A DNA stretch of 64,000 bases from Penicillium oxalicum (lineage: Eukaryota > Ascomycota > Eurotiomycetes > Eurotiales > Aspergillaceae), in contig NC_064653.1 of NCBI RefSeq assembly GCF_001723175.1, positions 2,170,001-2,234,000 of the forward strand. Reading direction: 5' to 3'. The notes beneath the pieces were generated by a model that did not search any database, was not told the origin of the DNA, and worked only from the letters and a program-made list of their open reading frames with translations. Of this stretch, positions 50,051-61,792 are shown piece after piece. Both the position numbers and the translations under genes were made by a program. How positions within the stretch are numbered: the stretch's first letter is position 1; each line of letters begins with the position of its first letter.

Positions 50051-52816
50051 ATGTCTCTAGTAGAGACCAAACGTAAATCGACCGACGACCACGATGCGCG
50101 GCCCCGAAAGTACGGCCCTAGAGAGACTTCCCTCTCGTCATCCGCGCTGGCATCGCACATTGGGTCGTCGCGATACTTTGATGGGCAGACGGACACGTAT
50201 CACGAACGCAACATGAAGACGATACTCTCCAACCGAGGCTCTCCAACAGTCATTGCGGATTACGAACCATCGTCGAGTACGCGCCAGTTCAAGCCTAGTT
50301 CCTCTATCGTCTTGATCGGTATCCGAGGCACTGGAAAGTCCAGCCTGGCGGTTATGTTGGCGGCTGCCCCCGGTCGTCAATTGATAGATTCTGATCGATA
50401 CTTTCATCAAGTCACCGGCTGTTCGCGAGTTGAATTCAAGAAAAACAACGATCATGCAACTCTCCAACAGCAAGAATCTCAGGTCTTTGAGTCTATGCTT
50501 TGGGAAAATCAAGAAGGGTGTATAATTGTCTGCGGGGCGGGAACAATGGAGCGTCGTGGTCAAACGCTGTTGAGGGAATATGCGCGCACGCATCCAGTGA
50601 TCCACGTCGTTCGAGACCCTCAGAGTATTCAGTCATACCTCAAAGCCTGGAGCACCCCAAAAGTTCAACATTTCCTAGAGATATCAGGCCCAATATACCG
50701 GAGCTGTTCCAACCTGGAATTCTTCAATCTCTCAGAAACCTTCCAGAGGAATAGCACTAGTCCAGGGTCCGATGGTCAAGGTTCGTCGCCTGAGCCTCAA
50801 TTCGACCGTTGCACACAGGCACCGACACCCTTCTTGACTCTGAAGAAGGTCCAGCGAGACTTCCTTTCATTTGTTGCTTTCTTGACGGATGACCGTGCGG
50901 AAACGAGCCGTCAGCAAGCTTCTTTCCCATTATCACTGTTGCCCGTTGAAAGCCGACGAAATACCTTGGCGCTATCAGTTCCCTTCTCTGCGTTGTGCGA
51001 GAGGAATTTGGACCTTGAGGAGCTCGAGTTCAATGTTGATGCTATTGAACTAGTCATTGATGTGGCAGGCCACGTTGCTGAGCCCAATGGCGATTCAAAT
51101 TTGAATGATAAAATCAGTCATGCGGTGGCACTTATCCGTCGCCAGACTATTGTCCCACTTATCTACCACGTTGAAAGCTATGTGACACCTACAAGACCAC
51201 ATTCGCCGACTCAGAGAAGTCGTCGCCTATGTGATCAAGAATACTCGGCGCTTATTCAACATGGTCTGCGGCTCGGTCCCGGCTTTCTCACTATTGATCT
51301 GAGTCGCGAAGAAACCCTCATATCTAAAGTCATGAACAGTAGGGCGAAGACCAAGATCATTGCACACTTTGAGTCTCATCAACGCTTCTCAGGAGGCTGG
51401 GACGGTGAGGAGTGTATGAAAATCTACGATCGCGCGCAAAAGCTTGGATGTGACGTTTTACGGATTTGTCAACCAGCCGAGAAGATGGAAGACAATGACG
51501 CCGTACAACGATTTCGAAATAGAGTCCAGAATCTGCCGACCAAAGCTATCCCCGTGATTGCTTACAACACAGGACCTCTCGGTCGCATGTCACGGTGCTT
51601 TAACCCCATCCTCACGCCGGTCACACATCCGTGTCTCGGCGACGCTCTCGGTCCTACCGACTCGCATGTCACCGCCGTTGCTGTTCAAAAGGCGCTCTAT
51701 AGTTCTTTCGTGCATGATCCTATGCAATTCTTTCTCTTTGGTGCCAACGTCAATTACAGCATGTCTCCTGCTATGCACAACGCCGCCTTCAAGGTGTGTG
51801 GAATGCCACATCGGTATACTATCTTTCAAAGTCCAGAGCTCCGGGGGCTGAATGAGCTTGTTGGAAACCCTTTCTTCGGTGGTTCAAGCGTCAGCCTGCC
51901 TTACAAGACCGAGGTAATCCCTCTCCTGGATTCCATGTCGCCACATGCGCGGGCCATTGGGGCTGTCAACACGATCATTCCTATCCGAAACAATGATCTC
52001 TTGGATCCACGCCTCTCTGAGGTTTCATCAATCCATCTTGAAAGGGCACGAGCTGGCCCGGTCAGAGGCATACACGGAGACAACACCGACTGGATCGGGA
52101 TTTGTAATTGTATTCGACGCGGACTCTCGCCTGCCAACGCTGTGCGTCAGTCCACCACCGGCTTGGTTATTGGATCCGGCGGCATGGCCCGCGCAGCTAT
52201 CTACTCCATGATTCATCTCGGTGTACGGAACATCTTTGTTTTCAACCGTACTATCGCGAAAGCCGAAAAGCTGGCCGATCATTACAATCGACAAGAATTA
52301 TTTTCCAACGGACGGAGGCCCGACGAACGTCCCCGGGTGAGGATTCTCAACCACACAGACGAACCTTGGCCTGCGGCTTACAAGCAACCAACAATCATCG
52401 TCTCGGGGATTCCGGCTCACAGTATTAGTGGGGAGCCCCCACCCAACTTTAATGTGCCGACTCAATGGCTGGAGAGCCCGACAGGTGGCGTCGTGGTCGA
52501 CGTAAGTTTCTCTCGTATCTCACCCGTGGCCTGTGTTCTTCAGAGCTGACTTGGCACCTAGCTGGCTTACAAACCTCTCAACACACCGCTCATGAAACAA
52601 ATTCGAGCTCTGTCTCACCGGGGCTGGGTCGCCTTGGACGGCCTGGATGTGCTTCCCGAACAAGGCTTTGCCCAATTCGAGCTGTTCACGGGCCGACGAG
52701 CACCCCGTCGGTTGATGCGTACCATCGTCTTGCAAGAATATGAGGATGACGAGGCTCATGACGACCGCAATGCCATTCAATATCGACTGCGCCACCTCGA
52801 CGGTCAACCTACGTGA
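50051..52816 (+). CDS. qutR: quinate pathway repressor, AROM-derived
   Basis: Repressor that inhibits QutA in the absence of quinate. 901 aa, two exons (50051-52501, 52562-52816). Its three domains follow the order of the last three AROM enzymes. A shikimate-kinase-like domain has P-loop GIRGTGKS (residues 90-97). A type I dehydroquinase-like domain (about 300-520) follows. The last is a shikimate-dehydrogenase-like domain with [23 protein letters not shown] (Lys619), GDNTDW (Asp680) and the dinucleotide loop [14 protein letters not shown]; the second exon completes it ([10 protein letters not shown]). In the middle domain the position of the Schiff-base Lys holds Arg471 (DVLRICQP), so it should not catalyse. 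The other two keep their key residues. It is read as a sensor of pathway metabolites. The frame above 50051 begins with TTG, so the ATG at 50051 is used. Confidence 0.95.
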
Positions 52817-55800
52817 GGAGGGGTGATGCTCTCCTTGATGGGATTATATGACTATTTCCCGCTGCGTCGTTTTTGGACGCAAGCAAATCCTCTAGCGAGT
52901 GCCCGGATGTTTTGAGAATAAGACAATCCTCCTTCTGTTGGAGGCCTTGGTGTTGCGTTGCTTTCGACTGCCGGCTTAACTAGCACTGTCGCATCAAAGC
53001 GGGTCTCGGATGGTCCCTGTGCCGACACCAGATCATAACAGGCTGCATCATCAGAGGCAGTTCCTCGAGTGTTGGGCCTCTTTCTGGGGGGGGGGGGAGC
53101 AATTTAGGTGCTTCACGTGCAATGACATCTGCCGGGAGTCGGACGGAACCGTTGGATATTTGAACTTGATCAGACCATGGGCCGTGCTGAGAAGCTTTCT
53201 TGAGAAACACTCAATGAACCGATGTCAGGGTGATCCTTGTCACCGCAGGTCTCTGTCGTATATGCTCGCCGGAACTTCTCATGGCATGGTTTTGAATTCA
53301 CAGCACGTTCTGGACTGTGACCTGAACTGATATTCCGCTACTATAATCTACATATTGAAGGCTTTTCTGAGAGACGACCTGATTTCCATAGATCTACCAA
53401 AGTCGCGTGAAATATTCATTGTCCAGAACCCTGTCGTGTCGCCCTTGTTGAAAGTCGGCAAAGCCTTCATGCATCACCTCCGAAGCGACTCTACTTATAT
53501 TTGAAATAGACGGTCATGCAGTAGATGAATCGTCCTGCTTGGCCTCAAAAGTGGGAATTCCGACCTCCAAACTACGTTAACCAAGGCTTGACCACCCAGT
53601 CCAAGCTTCGATAGATCATTTCAAGTGCCAGGTCATGTACATAACACCCTTTGTTTGAGAGACAAAGAGCCGTGGCCCTTGGGATCTGAGAGTTCCGCCT
53701 CGACTGCGACGCTTCCGGTCTCACGGCTGTTTGAGGGAAGGTCCGAAACATGCATGTTTCGGAAGTGGCAGGGACTACTTCCTCGAGCCGGCGATCGCCT
53801 ATTCTCTCCATCTGTTTTGCCAGTCTGAAAGCGTTAGGTTTCCACGCGATTGGTTGGGGATTGGTTGATAATTGAATATCTCTCGATAGGGTAATGAATG
53901 AACTCGGAGTCGGGAGGAAACAGTAGATTCAAGTAACGTATCCATGAAGCAGGCGACTAATTCTTAGAGTGGTAAGACGACAGGACTTAAGGTTCGGTCC
54001 TGTGCTACACCAGGTCGATATTGAGAATGATGTGGAATTGAATGCTGAGTGTTCTGCTAGTAAACGTACAGTACTGTACTATCATCGTGGTCCAACAGAT
54101 TGATTCGTGCATAGGGTGGAGAAATGGACGGGAGACCCTACACTAATACACAGGTATGTAATGATGGGGTAATGTTGAATCTGGAGGATCCATACATGGC
54201 ATATTCCCGCAGCTAGATAGGTTAGCGTCTGCGAGGAGCTGTGCTGCCTTGATCATGTAAGGTATATTGATATCTGACCATACCCATTCGGAGTCGTGAG
54301 GAGGCAAGCCACAGCTCTCGACTGACTGGGGATGCTTTGTGTGGGGAAAAGCCCTGGTAATTTCACCACGTGACACTGCGTTGTTTCAGATGGGCGCTGA
54401 AACAGTACCAGCTCGTGCAGGGCTGGGTACTTAATTAAAAGTTACATAACACTTGTCGAGGGCAGATTCTGGTTCGCAATCGGATTGGTCAACTTTGACA
54501 CCAGATAATTTATTGTTTTTTTTTTGCTCGGAGAGACTTTGTTCTCTACGTTGTAGACTCGACCGAGCGAGATGCTCCAGAACGTGGACACTTCAAAGGT
54601 CCGCGGCAAATTGCTTGGCACGGCAGATGCACCGTACTTACACCTGGAGATCTCGTGAGTGTACAGTTGATTTCCTGGGCCCATTTTCAAGGATAGGGTT
54701 GAGCGGACAAAGTGTAGAGACTTTGAGACCATTCCCAGCTGGTCGGAGGGTCGACCGCAGTCTCTCGTTTCAGAGGGGGCAGAAGTGGAAAAAGGTCCAG
54801 GGAGAGTGGTTGTCTCTAGACAAAGGAACGACGGCTCGGGTCTCGTTTGAGACAGGCGAGGCCCGTTCCATGGATGCCGGCAAGAATGACACACGTGGTC
54901 GTCTGAGGAGGGCCCGAAATAGCCAAATTGAAAGCATATTCATTTTTGGAATCAGGTCGAGGATGCAAGATGTTTAGAGTTTTTTATTCTCCCCGTTGAT
55001 GGTCATCCTCTTCTTTTCTATGTTTTTCACGTCGCAGGGCTGCCATTCCTGCAATTCACACTAGCACGTTGGCACGTACGGGCGACAGAGTCTGGCTCCT
55101 GAGTGAGTACAGGAAGGAGTAGTTTGTTGGTCGATCTGCCGCGCGCTGGGGATCGGGCCCGTGGGAAATTGCACTTAATCTTGGGGCTTATCCACCCGCT
55201 GGGGCGACTTTGACAAAGTCTACCTTTTGTGATTGCTGAGTGGTTGCAGCCTGGAGGTGCCTGTTGCTAGTTCCATTGTTTGGTCCCCCTTTCATACGGC
55301 GTTCGTGCGCATATTAGTAAATGGCTACAGGTACTCCTGGGACCCCTGGCTGTGCTTGGACAACGGAGAGCCCAGGACGAGAAATGAAGACCTTAAGTCC
55401 ACGGATCACGGAGATCAACACTCGGACCAAGCGCCGGCAGTGAGCAGGTATTGACCTGGAGTCTTTGGGTGACCGCTGGAATCGGGTGAACAGATACCCT
55501 GCTACCTAACGTGAGAACGTTCAGCAACCCTGATCGGAAAGAGGATCAATCTTTGTCTCTCTGGTTCAGATCCAGCGACAATATTTGTCAAGCTGTCGAT
55601 CTGTCAGTCTGTTTGTCACCCGTGGAATGACGTTTCCGCACACACGCAGGACTGAAAATTCTTTTTAGCTGGACCGTGCAGGCAGCGTCTGCCAAAATGT
55701 AGAAAAAGATCAGTTTCGGTGGCGTGCACGTTCTCACCAGCCGTTCAAGGCCTGGAAGCAAGATGCGAGGAGGCAATGTCCACGATGGACTGGAGGTGTC

Positions 55801-57505
55801 TGGGTAAGCCGCACGGCGCAGTGGGAGGCTCGTGTGATATCTAATTCGGGAGCTGCTCAACCAGTCGGTATGGCCCAGGATTTTTCGACTCGGAAATGTT
55901 CCAATCCAATGGTGATGCACCAACGCAAATGAAGAGTGGCGGTATACTCCAAAAGCCGGGTGTTGTTGAAGCTTTGAGGGAGTGGATATGATTCAAGCAG
56001 TCATTTTCTGGTTGGAGAGCTGAGAGTGAGCCTGTAACAGCAAAGAATGACCAGACTGCAAGTGCCGGGTTCATTTCTGCCACAGCGGGGCGACATACAA
56101 AGACTGGAGTCCCCTGCATCAACTGATTACGACCACTACCTACTTCTAGCAGATCAGAGGAGGATAATCATACAATGCACAGGGAACTCCTTTGTGGTCT
56201 TCAATCTACTACGCATGTAGCAGATGGCATTCACTTGCATAACGATTGCCTCTGCTCTAGTCCACCAGGTCTTTCTAATTAGGTAGATTCATCCTCGAAA
56301 AGGAGGATCCCTGTTCTCCAATCACCCAATTCGACGGAGTGACCTTGCTCGTCGGCGATTCGTTACCAGCAATTCACTCTTCATGAACTCCATGTGCGAC
56401 ATGTGGTCATGTACCGGAGGTACATCGTAGTAGACTCTGGCCGCCAACCACTAGAGTCCACCCTATCCACTGGCCATCGCCTTCAGCCATTTGAGTTACA
56501 AACCTCCTTTCCGACTCCTTGTGTCGTGATCCACCGAGGGCCACCACTCCCCCTGGCGCTGTTCGAGCACTACCGCTTTTTCTTCCTTGTCATACGCGCG
56601 AACTCATTGGAGTCGAATAAAGACCCTGCCCTTATTTCAATATTCGTCGCATCACTTTGGTCTGGTTTCATTCGACATTTGCATTCTTTTTTTCTCTCTC
56701 TTTGTTTTCCTTTTTTTGGGTTGCTTTGTTTTTTCTTTTCTTTTTTTGGACATCGCTTCCCTTGTGTTCCTTGGCTCCATCTTGCGCCTCTCGGCTCGGC
56801 CAACGTTCAACACTCGACCTTCACCTGCGCTCTCGACGTGCCTGCTCCCGCGAGGGGTAGTCGCTCTCTTCTTCACCCACCGCGATTGGAAGAGAATTCG
56901 CGCCAGTTTACGGATCCCTCATCGGTGATCCGATCGATTCGACAACTAGTGCCATCATTAGGTATGCTCTAGCACTACAGGTCCCCCTCCCAGGAATTTT
57001 TGAGCCGACACTTTCGCGCAGCGGGCGGTCCACGCTTGTGGATGTCAAGACCCGCGGCCGCAGCTGAGCTCATTCGGGCACCCAACAAGACACCCTGCAC
57101 TGTCATTCTTTCTTCAAGCTCTATTTGTGGTGACCCTTCGTTTCACGCATGCTGACTCTTCACCTCCTTCCTACAGAGCAACCACTTTCGTTCTTCCGCA
57201 ACATCCCTCCTCCCTCGCCTTCTTGTCCCGCACAGTCACCCCCTCGGGATCGACGGCTCCGTGGCCTCAACACTTGACTGTACCGGAGCGGAAAAGGCTG
57301 AAGCCTCTGAAGTCCCCCGCAGAAAACATCGCATGTCCGTACGAACTCACGTGTTGGACTGCCGACCTGCCTTCGTGGATCGATTGAACACTGCGCCAAG
57401 CAGTTTCTGCGGGCTCCCAATCCACGGCTTCGGTGGACATCGAAGGCGCAAGTGACACACTGCATTCCGCATTATTCAAAGCAGCTGGCAAATCGGTCAG
57501 TCGAG
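52817..57505. other. intergenic, 4.7 kb, long leader of LIM-RhoGAP gene
   Basis: The largest gene-free stretch. It includes a G12 homopolymer at 53086-53097, a tRNA-Leu-like relic near 53.96 kb, and pyrimidine-rich tracts from about 56.5 kb to the RhoGAP start. Upstream frames at 56394-56972 and 57127-57387 are compositionally biased and look like leader rather than protein. No family motif was found in any frame. Confidence 0.45.
53964..54013 (+). other. possible degenerate tRNA-Leu(UAA) fragment
   Basis: A D-arm-like TTAGAGTGGTAAGACG is followed by CAGGACTTAAGG, which resembles the anticodon arm of tRNA-Leu(UAA). GTCCTG then pairs back across an enlarged loop. There is no matching acceptor stem and no proper T arm, so it is not a working tRNA. 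It may be a relic or chance. Confidence 0.15.
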
Positions 57506-60500
57506 ATGGAGTCTCCGGCCATTCATCCCGAATCTCCTCTGGATCAGGACGAAATTCCTTACCCTTGCATGGGTTGTGGAGAGGTACGTAGGGGTCGGAA
57601 GCCTCTCCCCTTCTCTGCGCAATAAACTGACCCCCCGTTGATAGATTCTCGAAGAAGGAAAGGCATTTGAACTGTGTACGTCACATCCCAAGATTGTTGC
57701 CCTTTATAGGTTGCCCTCGATTATTCTAACACCTCACAGCTGGGCAAAGATGGCACATCGATTGTTTTCGCTGCAGCACATGCGGCACTCTCCTCGATTC
57801 GGACGCGCACCTCCTCCTCCTGGGCGATGGGTCCTTGATCTGCAGCAATTGTACCTACAGCTGCAATTCCTGCGGCAACAAGATTGAGGACCTTGCCATT
57901 CTCACCGGTGACCAAGCCTTTTGTGCTCAGTGTTTCCGTTGCCGCAACTGCAAGAGGAAGATTGAGAACCTGCGCTATGCCCGCACCTCCCAAGGAATCT
58001 TCTGCATGGATTGTCATGAATCATTGATGCAACGAAGAAGAAAGAAAAAAGCCGGCGCTACAACCAAGCGGCCAGGGGCCCCAGGGGTCAAACTAGACAA
58101 GTCCCTGCCTTCTTTGCCCCCCAGCATGGAGGAAACCCGATCTATCGATGAGGCCGCCAGTGACACAAATGAAGTGGTCGAGACGTCTCATGGCCACTCA
58201 GAAGGCCGTGGGGATTCTTCTCGTGCTGACGCCTCCTCGGCCGGTCTACAGACTGCGACGGGTAAGAACTTCGCGACCGTAATTAACACTCACAGTGCGT
58301 GAGACGGAATTGATCAAACTGACTGTTTTCTTTGCCCCTCAGACAACCTGCTTCTTCCCTCCAGCACTTATCGAAGTAGTCGCCAGATTGCCCAAGACCG
58401 TGCCAACGACAATGACGGGGGCGGCGAATTTCTCATTCCCCTCGCGTTCGATCCTTCAGAGGCCTATCGCGCTCCTCCCCAGGCAACCAGTCAGCCAGAA
58501 ATTCCCCGTGACTACTTTGGTTCAATGGCCGCGGGTGATTCATCCCAGAATCTGAATAGCCACGATCATGATCAAACGCTAGAGCCACCCTCTCGCACAT
58601 CATCCGGACATCCCTCACCTCACATTGCCTACCAAGAGAAAGGTCGGGAGCCACGCGAGGCTGATTTCAGCCGACGAGACTTGGATGCGCGAAATGGATG
58701 GCCGGAGAAGCCATCTACATCGCACTCCGACAAGCCTCGTTTTAATAGGCCATCCTCCGCCCGAAGCTCTCGCTCTGACCTGCATCTTGCGTACCGAGAG
58801 GCGAACGGTTCCGCGTCCGCGTCCACCTCAGCTCGCCCTTCGGCTGAGCTCCGCCGGCCACACGAGTTTTCCAACGGCGAGGCAAATCGCCCGCAGCGTC
58901 CCACAACGATGGCCTACCCGCCAAAGCGAGGTGATTCACTGGAGGGAAGGCACCACCAGTCGTCACAGAAGGACGTCGCGTCATCGCGGGTTTCTTCGCC
59001 ACACATGGGGTCGCCGAAGCCGTCCGATGGCACCAGCGATCAATCAAGAAAGCCATCGGCCTCTGGCAATGTCAGCTTAGACAGCGCAGCCTCGCCTTCC
59101 CGGTTGCGCAGTGGTGACATGGACGACGATGATCAGAATAGCGAATCTCTGCTGCGTCGCATCTCAAACGGCGTCCGTCATGGCCGCAGTCTCAGTGACC
59201 GAAGCATTCGCCTGGGGAAGGAAACCAAAGACCTTCGATCTCCGGCCGGTAGTGGCTCCATTGGCGCAGACTTTGGTAGCCCTACAGCAGGTACTACCCA
59301 GGCCGAGGAGATTGCGTGGCTTCGCAGCGAGCTCCGTAAGGAACGGAAGCGTGCGAATGACATGGAAGCTGTTTTGAACGCCACGGCAGATGTGAAACAG
59401 GTCAACACAGAGCTTTCGGAGAAGCGATCAACCATGGTCGTGCTGGACGCCCAGCGAGAGATTGTCCTGCGCGAGCTTACTGTCCTCACCGAGCATCTAG
59501 AGGCAGAAAAACGGGGCGCTGCCGGTGGGCCATTGGATCTGGGAAAGTTCTCCAACCAGGTCCTTCGTGAGCTGGCCGAGTCGATCCATAAGCTGAAACA
59601 ATCCTACAGCCCCCAGATTGAGGAGATGATCCAACAACGCAATGACCTCACAGACGAACTGGCTAACTTAAACCGACAAAAGGAGAAGGCGTTCCAGGAA
59701 TTCGAACAACTTTCGCTGAAAAACGCTCAGTTGGCCGAATTGAACAATACATTGGTGCACCAGATCCAAGGGCTCTACAAGAGTACCTCCGACGGGCAAC
59801 GAGGAGCGAACGGGTTAGGTCTGATCTCTCACGGCAAAGACAAGTCAATTGGGTCGCTTGAGACGCTGAAGCCCAGCATTGATGGCCTTACGCCATCCAT
59901 TTCCACTGCTCACATCTCGGACGACATTGAAACCCAGACCGCCACCGCCACGATCGTCCCTGGTCCTCAAGTCGTCAATCTTCGCAAGGGCAAGTTCATG
60001 AACTGGAAAAAGGGAGGGCAGAACGTCGCAAAGGGCGTCAAGGGTCTGAAAGGAGCCTTCATGTCGAGTGAGAATGTCGAGACCGGCGGGGGCCTCCCCC
60101 GTTCCCAGACGCAGGATCCTAGTCGCCAGGGCTTCGGATTCTTTGGCAACCAACGCAGCAAGCAAGGCGGCAAGATGTCCCAAGCCGACAGTACGCCGGT
60201 TCTGACCGAAGTTGCCGCAGGTGGTAAGTTTCTGTTGCCTCGTTGGATGTATGCTGGATAGCTAACATACTTCCAGGTCTTTTCGGTACCGAGCTTGAGG
60301 CGCGGATGGAGCATGAGAAGAGCATCATACCCGCTATCATCACTCGCTGTATTCAGGAGGTCGAGCTTCGAGGTGAGTCTTCAATTTTCGACCAACGCAC
60401 TTTGGGTATCGAACTTTCTGTCTGACCAAATTGTAGGAATGGACATGGAGGGCATTTATCGCAAGTCGGGTGCCGCGTCCGCTATTCAAGGCATTCGCGA

Positions 60501-60930
60501 GGGCTTCGAGCGTTCGCCCTTTGATTACGACATCTCCGACCCCGACCTCGACATTCACGCCGTTACTTCTGCTTTGAAACAATATTTCCGCAAACTACCC
60601 ACGCCCCTCATCACGTACGAGATCTATGATAAGATCATTGACTCCGCCGAGGTCACACATGCTCCCACCCGTATCGAGCTGCTCCAGAAGAATTTGTCAG
60701 AGCTTCCCCGAGTGCACCGCGACGTTCTGGAGTTCTTGGTCTTCCACCTCAAACGTGTTGTTGAGCGCCAGGAGGAGAACCTGATGACCAGTCAGAACAT
60801 TGCCGTGGTCTTTGCACCGACCATCATGCGTCCTGAGAGCTTGGCTCGGGAGATGACCGACGTGCAGAAGAAGAATGACATTCTCAAGTTCTTAGTCGAC
60901 AACTGTCAGGACGTCTTTCAGGGCATGTAG
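57506..60930 (+). CDS. LIM-domain Rho GTPase-activating protein
   Basis: Stimulates GTP hydrolysis by a Rho/Cdc42-type GTPase; expected at sites of polarised growth. 1,033 aa in six exons: 57506-57583, 57645-57675, 57740-58261, 58343-60223, 60277-60372 and 60437-60930. LIM1 has Cys21, Cys24, His42, Cys45, Cys48, Cys51, Cys71 and Cys74. LIM2 has Cys78, Cys81, Cys98, Cys101, Cys104, Cys107, Cys125 and Cys128, with Cys98 where His is usual. A long Ser/Pro-rich region follows, then a coiled coil at about 531-685 (EIAWLRSELRKERKRANDMEA onward). The RhoGAP domain (about 838-1033) has the arginine finger Arg878 in EGIYRKSG, then KQYFRKLPTPLI and NIAVVFAPTIMRP. The layout fits yeast Rga1/Rga2 relatives. 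The second exon is only 31 nt. Confidence 0.93.
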
Positions 60931-61792
60931 GTCAGAATTGGGACTTGGCTTCTTTCCCTCACCAAAATCGTGTTCTCGACTCATTATGTTTGAGTCCTCC
61001 TTTGTTTCATCTCCATGACTTTTGATCATTGTCGATCTCTTAATGTTGGTGTCTCCCAATCCTGTACAGATGAACAAATGCTGGGATCCTTTTACCCTTT
61101 GTTCGTTCTCCCTTTCCTTCATTTCCCCTTCCTTCCTTCCCAGTCAATTACCCTTCTGCGCTACTCTCCTTCCAATTGGCGCTTCACGCTTCATACAGAT
61201 ACCCTGCTTCGCAATTGATCCTCGCTGCAATTTGTATTTCCCTGGCCAACGTCCGCAGACTTGAAGCTATATCGTTTATTGGAATTGGTTCTTTTTTTTT
61301 CAGTTTATTCGCGTATGGGTTGTTCGAAATGATAGGAGTGTGCCCGGCGCCTCCACCGCTATTTAAGATATTGGCGAGCTTCACGCTTAATTCGGGCATT
61401 GCGTACGGCCACTTCCAACAATTCCGTGTGGAGTTCAGTTGACAAATTTCATGCTTTAGTTTGTTAAATTGAAGAGTTTTTCTTTTTCTCTTTTTTTTCC
61501 CCATGAGGGATACCACGACCTACTCCCAGCCGTTGAGGTTGAAAAGCGTCAACAGTGTGTAGGTTACGAGTGCGGACGGTGGACTGTACAAAAGCGCGCT
61601 ACAACTCCAGTGGTCCCGCGCTGCTCGCAGCTCCGACCGCCTACGACATCACCCTCCAGCTTCCCGTAGCTCTTAGTCCGCTCCCCCGATCTTCCATTAC
61701 TGCCCCACCGCCGAGGGCCTATTCCCACCACTTCAGACCGTCCAGGTGTACCGTGTACATCCTCTCATTCCTTACAGGCTTCAGAGCTCACC
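60931..61792. other. intergenic, leader of V-ATPase C gene
   Basis: Holds the 3' end of the RhoGAP gene and the promoter of the V-ATPase gene. It is C/T-rich with several T runs (61288-61298, 61490-61498). No gene was seen. Confidence 0.5.

Noticed and set aside
53086..53097. G12 homopolymer
   Set aside because: A plain mononucleotide run with no flanking structure, possibly affected by sequencing slippage.
54453..54977. 174-codon plus-strand and overlapping 150-codon minus-strand frames
   Set aside because: No recognisable domain in either and no plausible splicing partners.
56394..56972. 192-codon plus-strand frame before the RhoGAP gene
   Set aside because: Composition follows C/T-rich tracts (runs of Phe, Leu, Ser, Pro) with no motif; more likely leader or promoter sequence.
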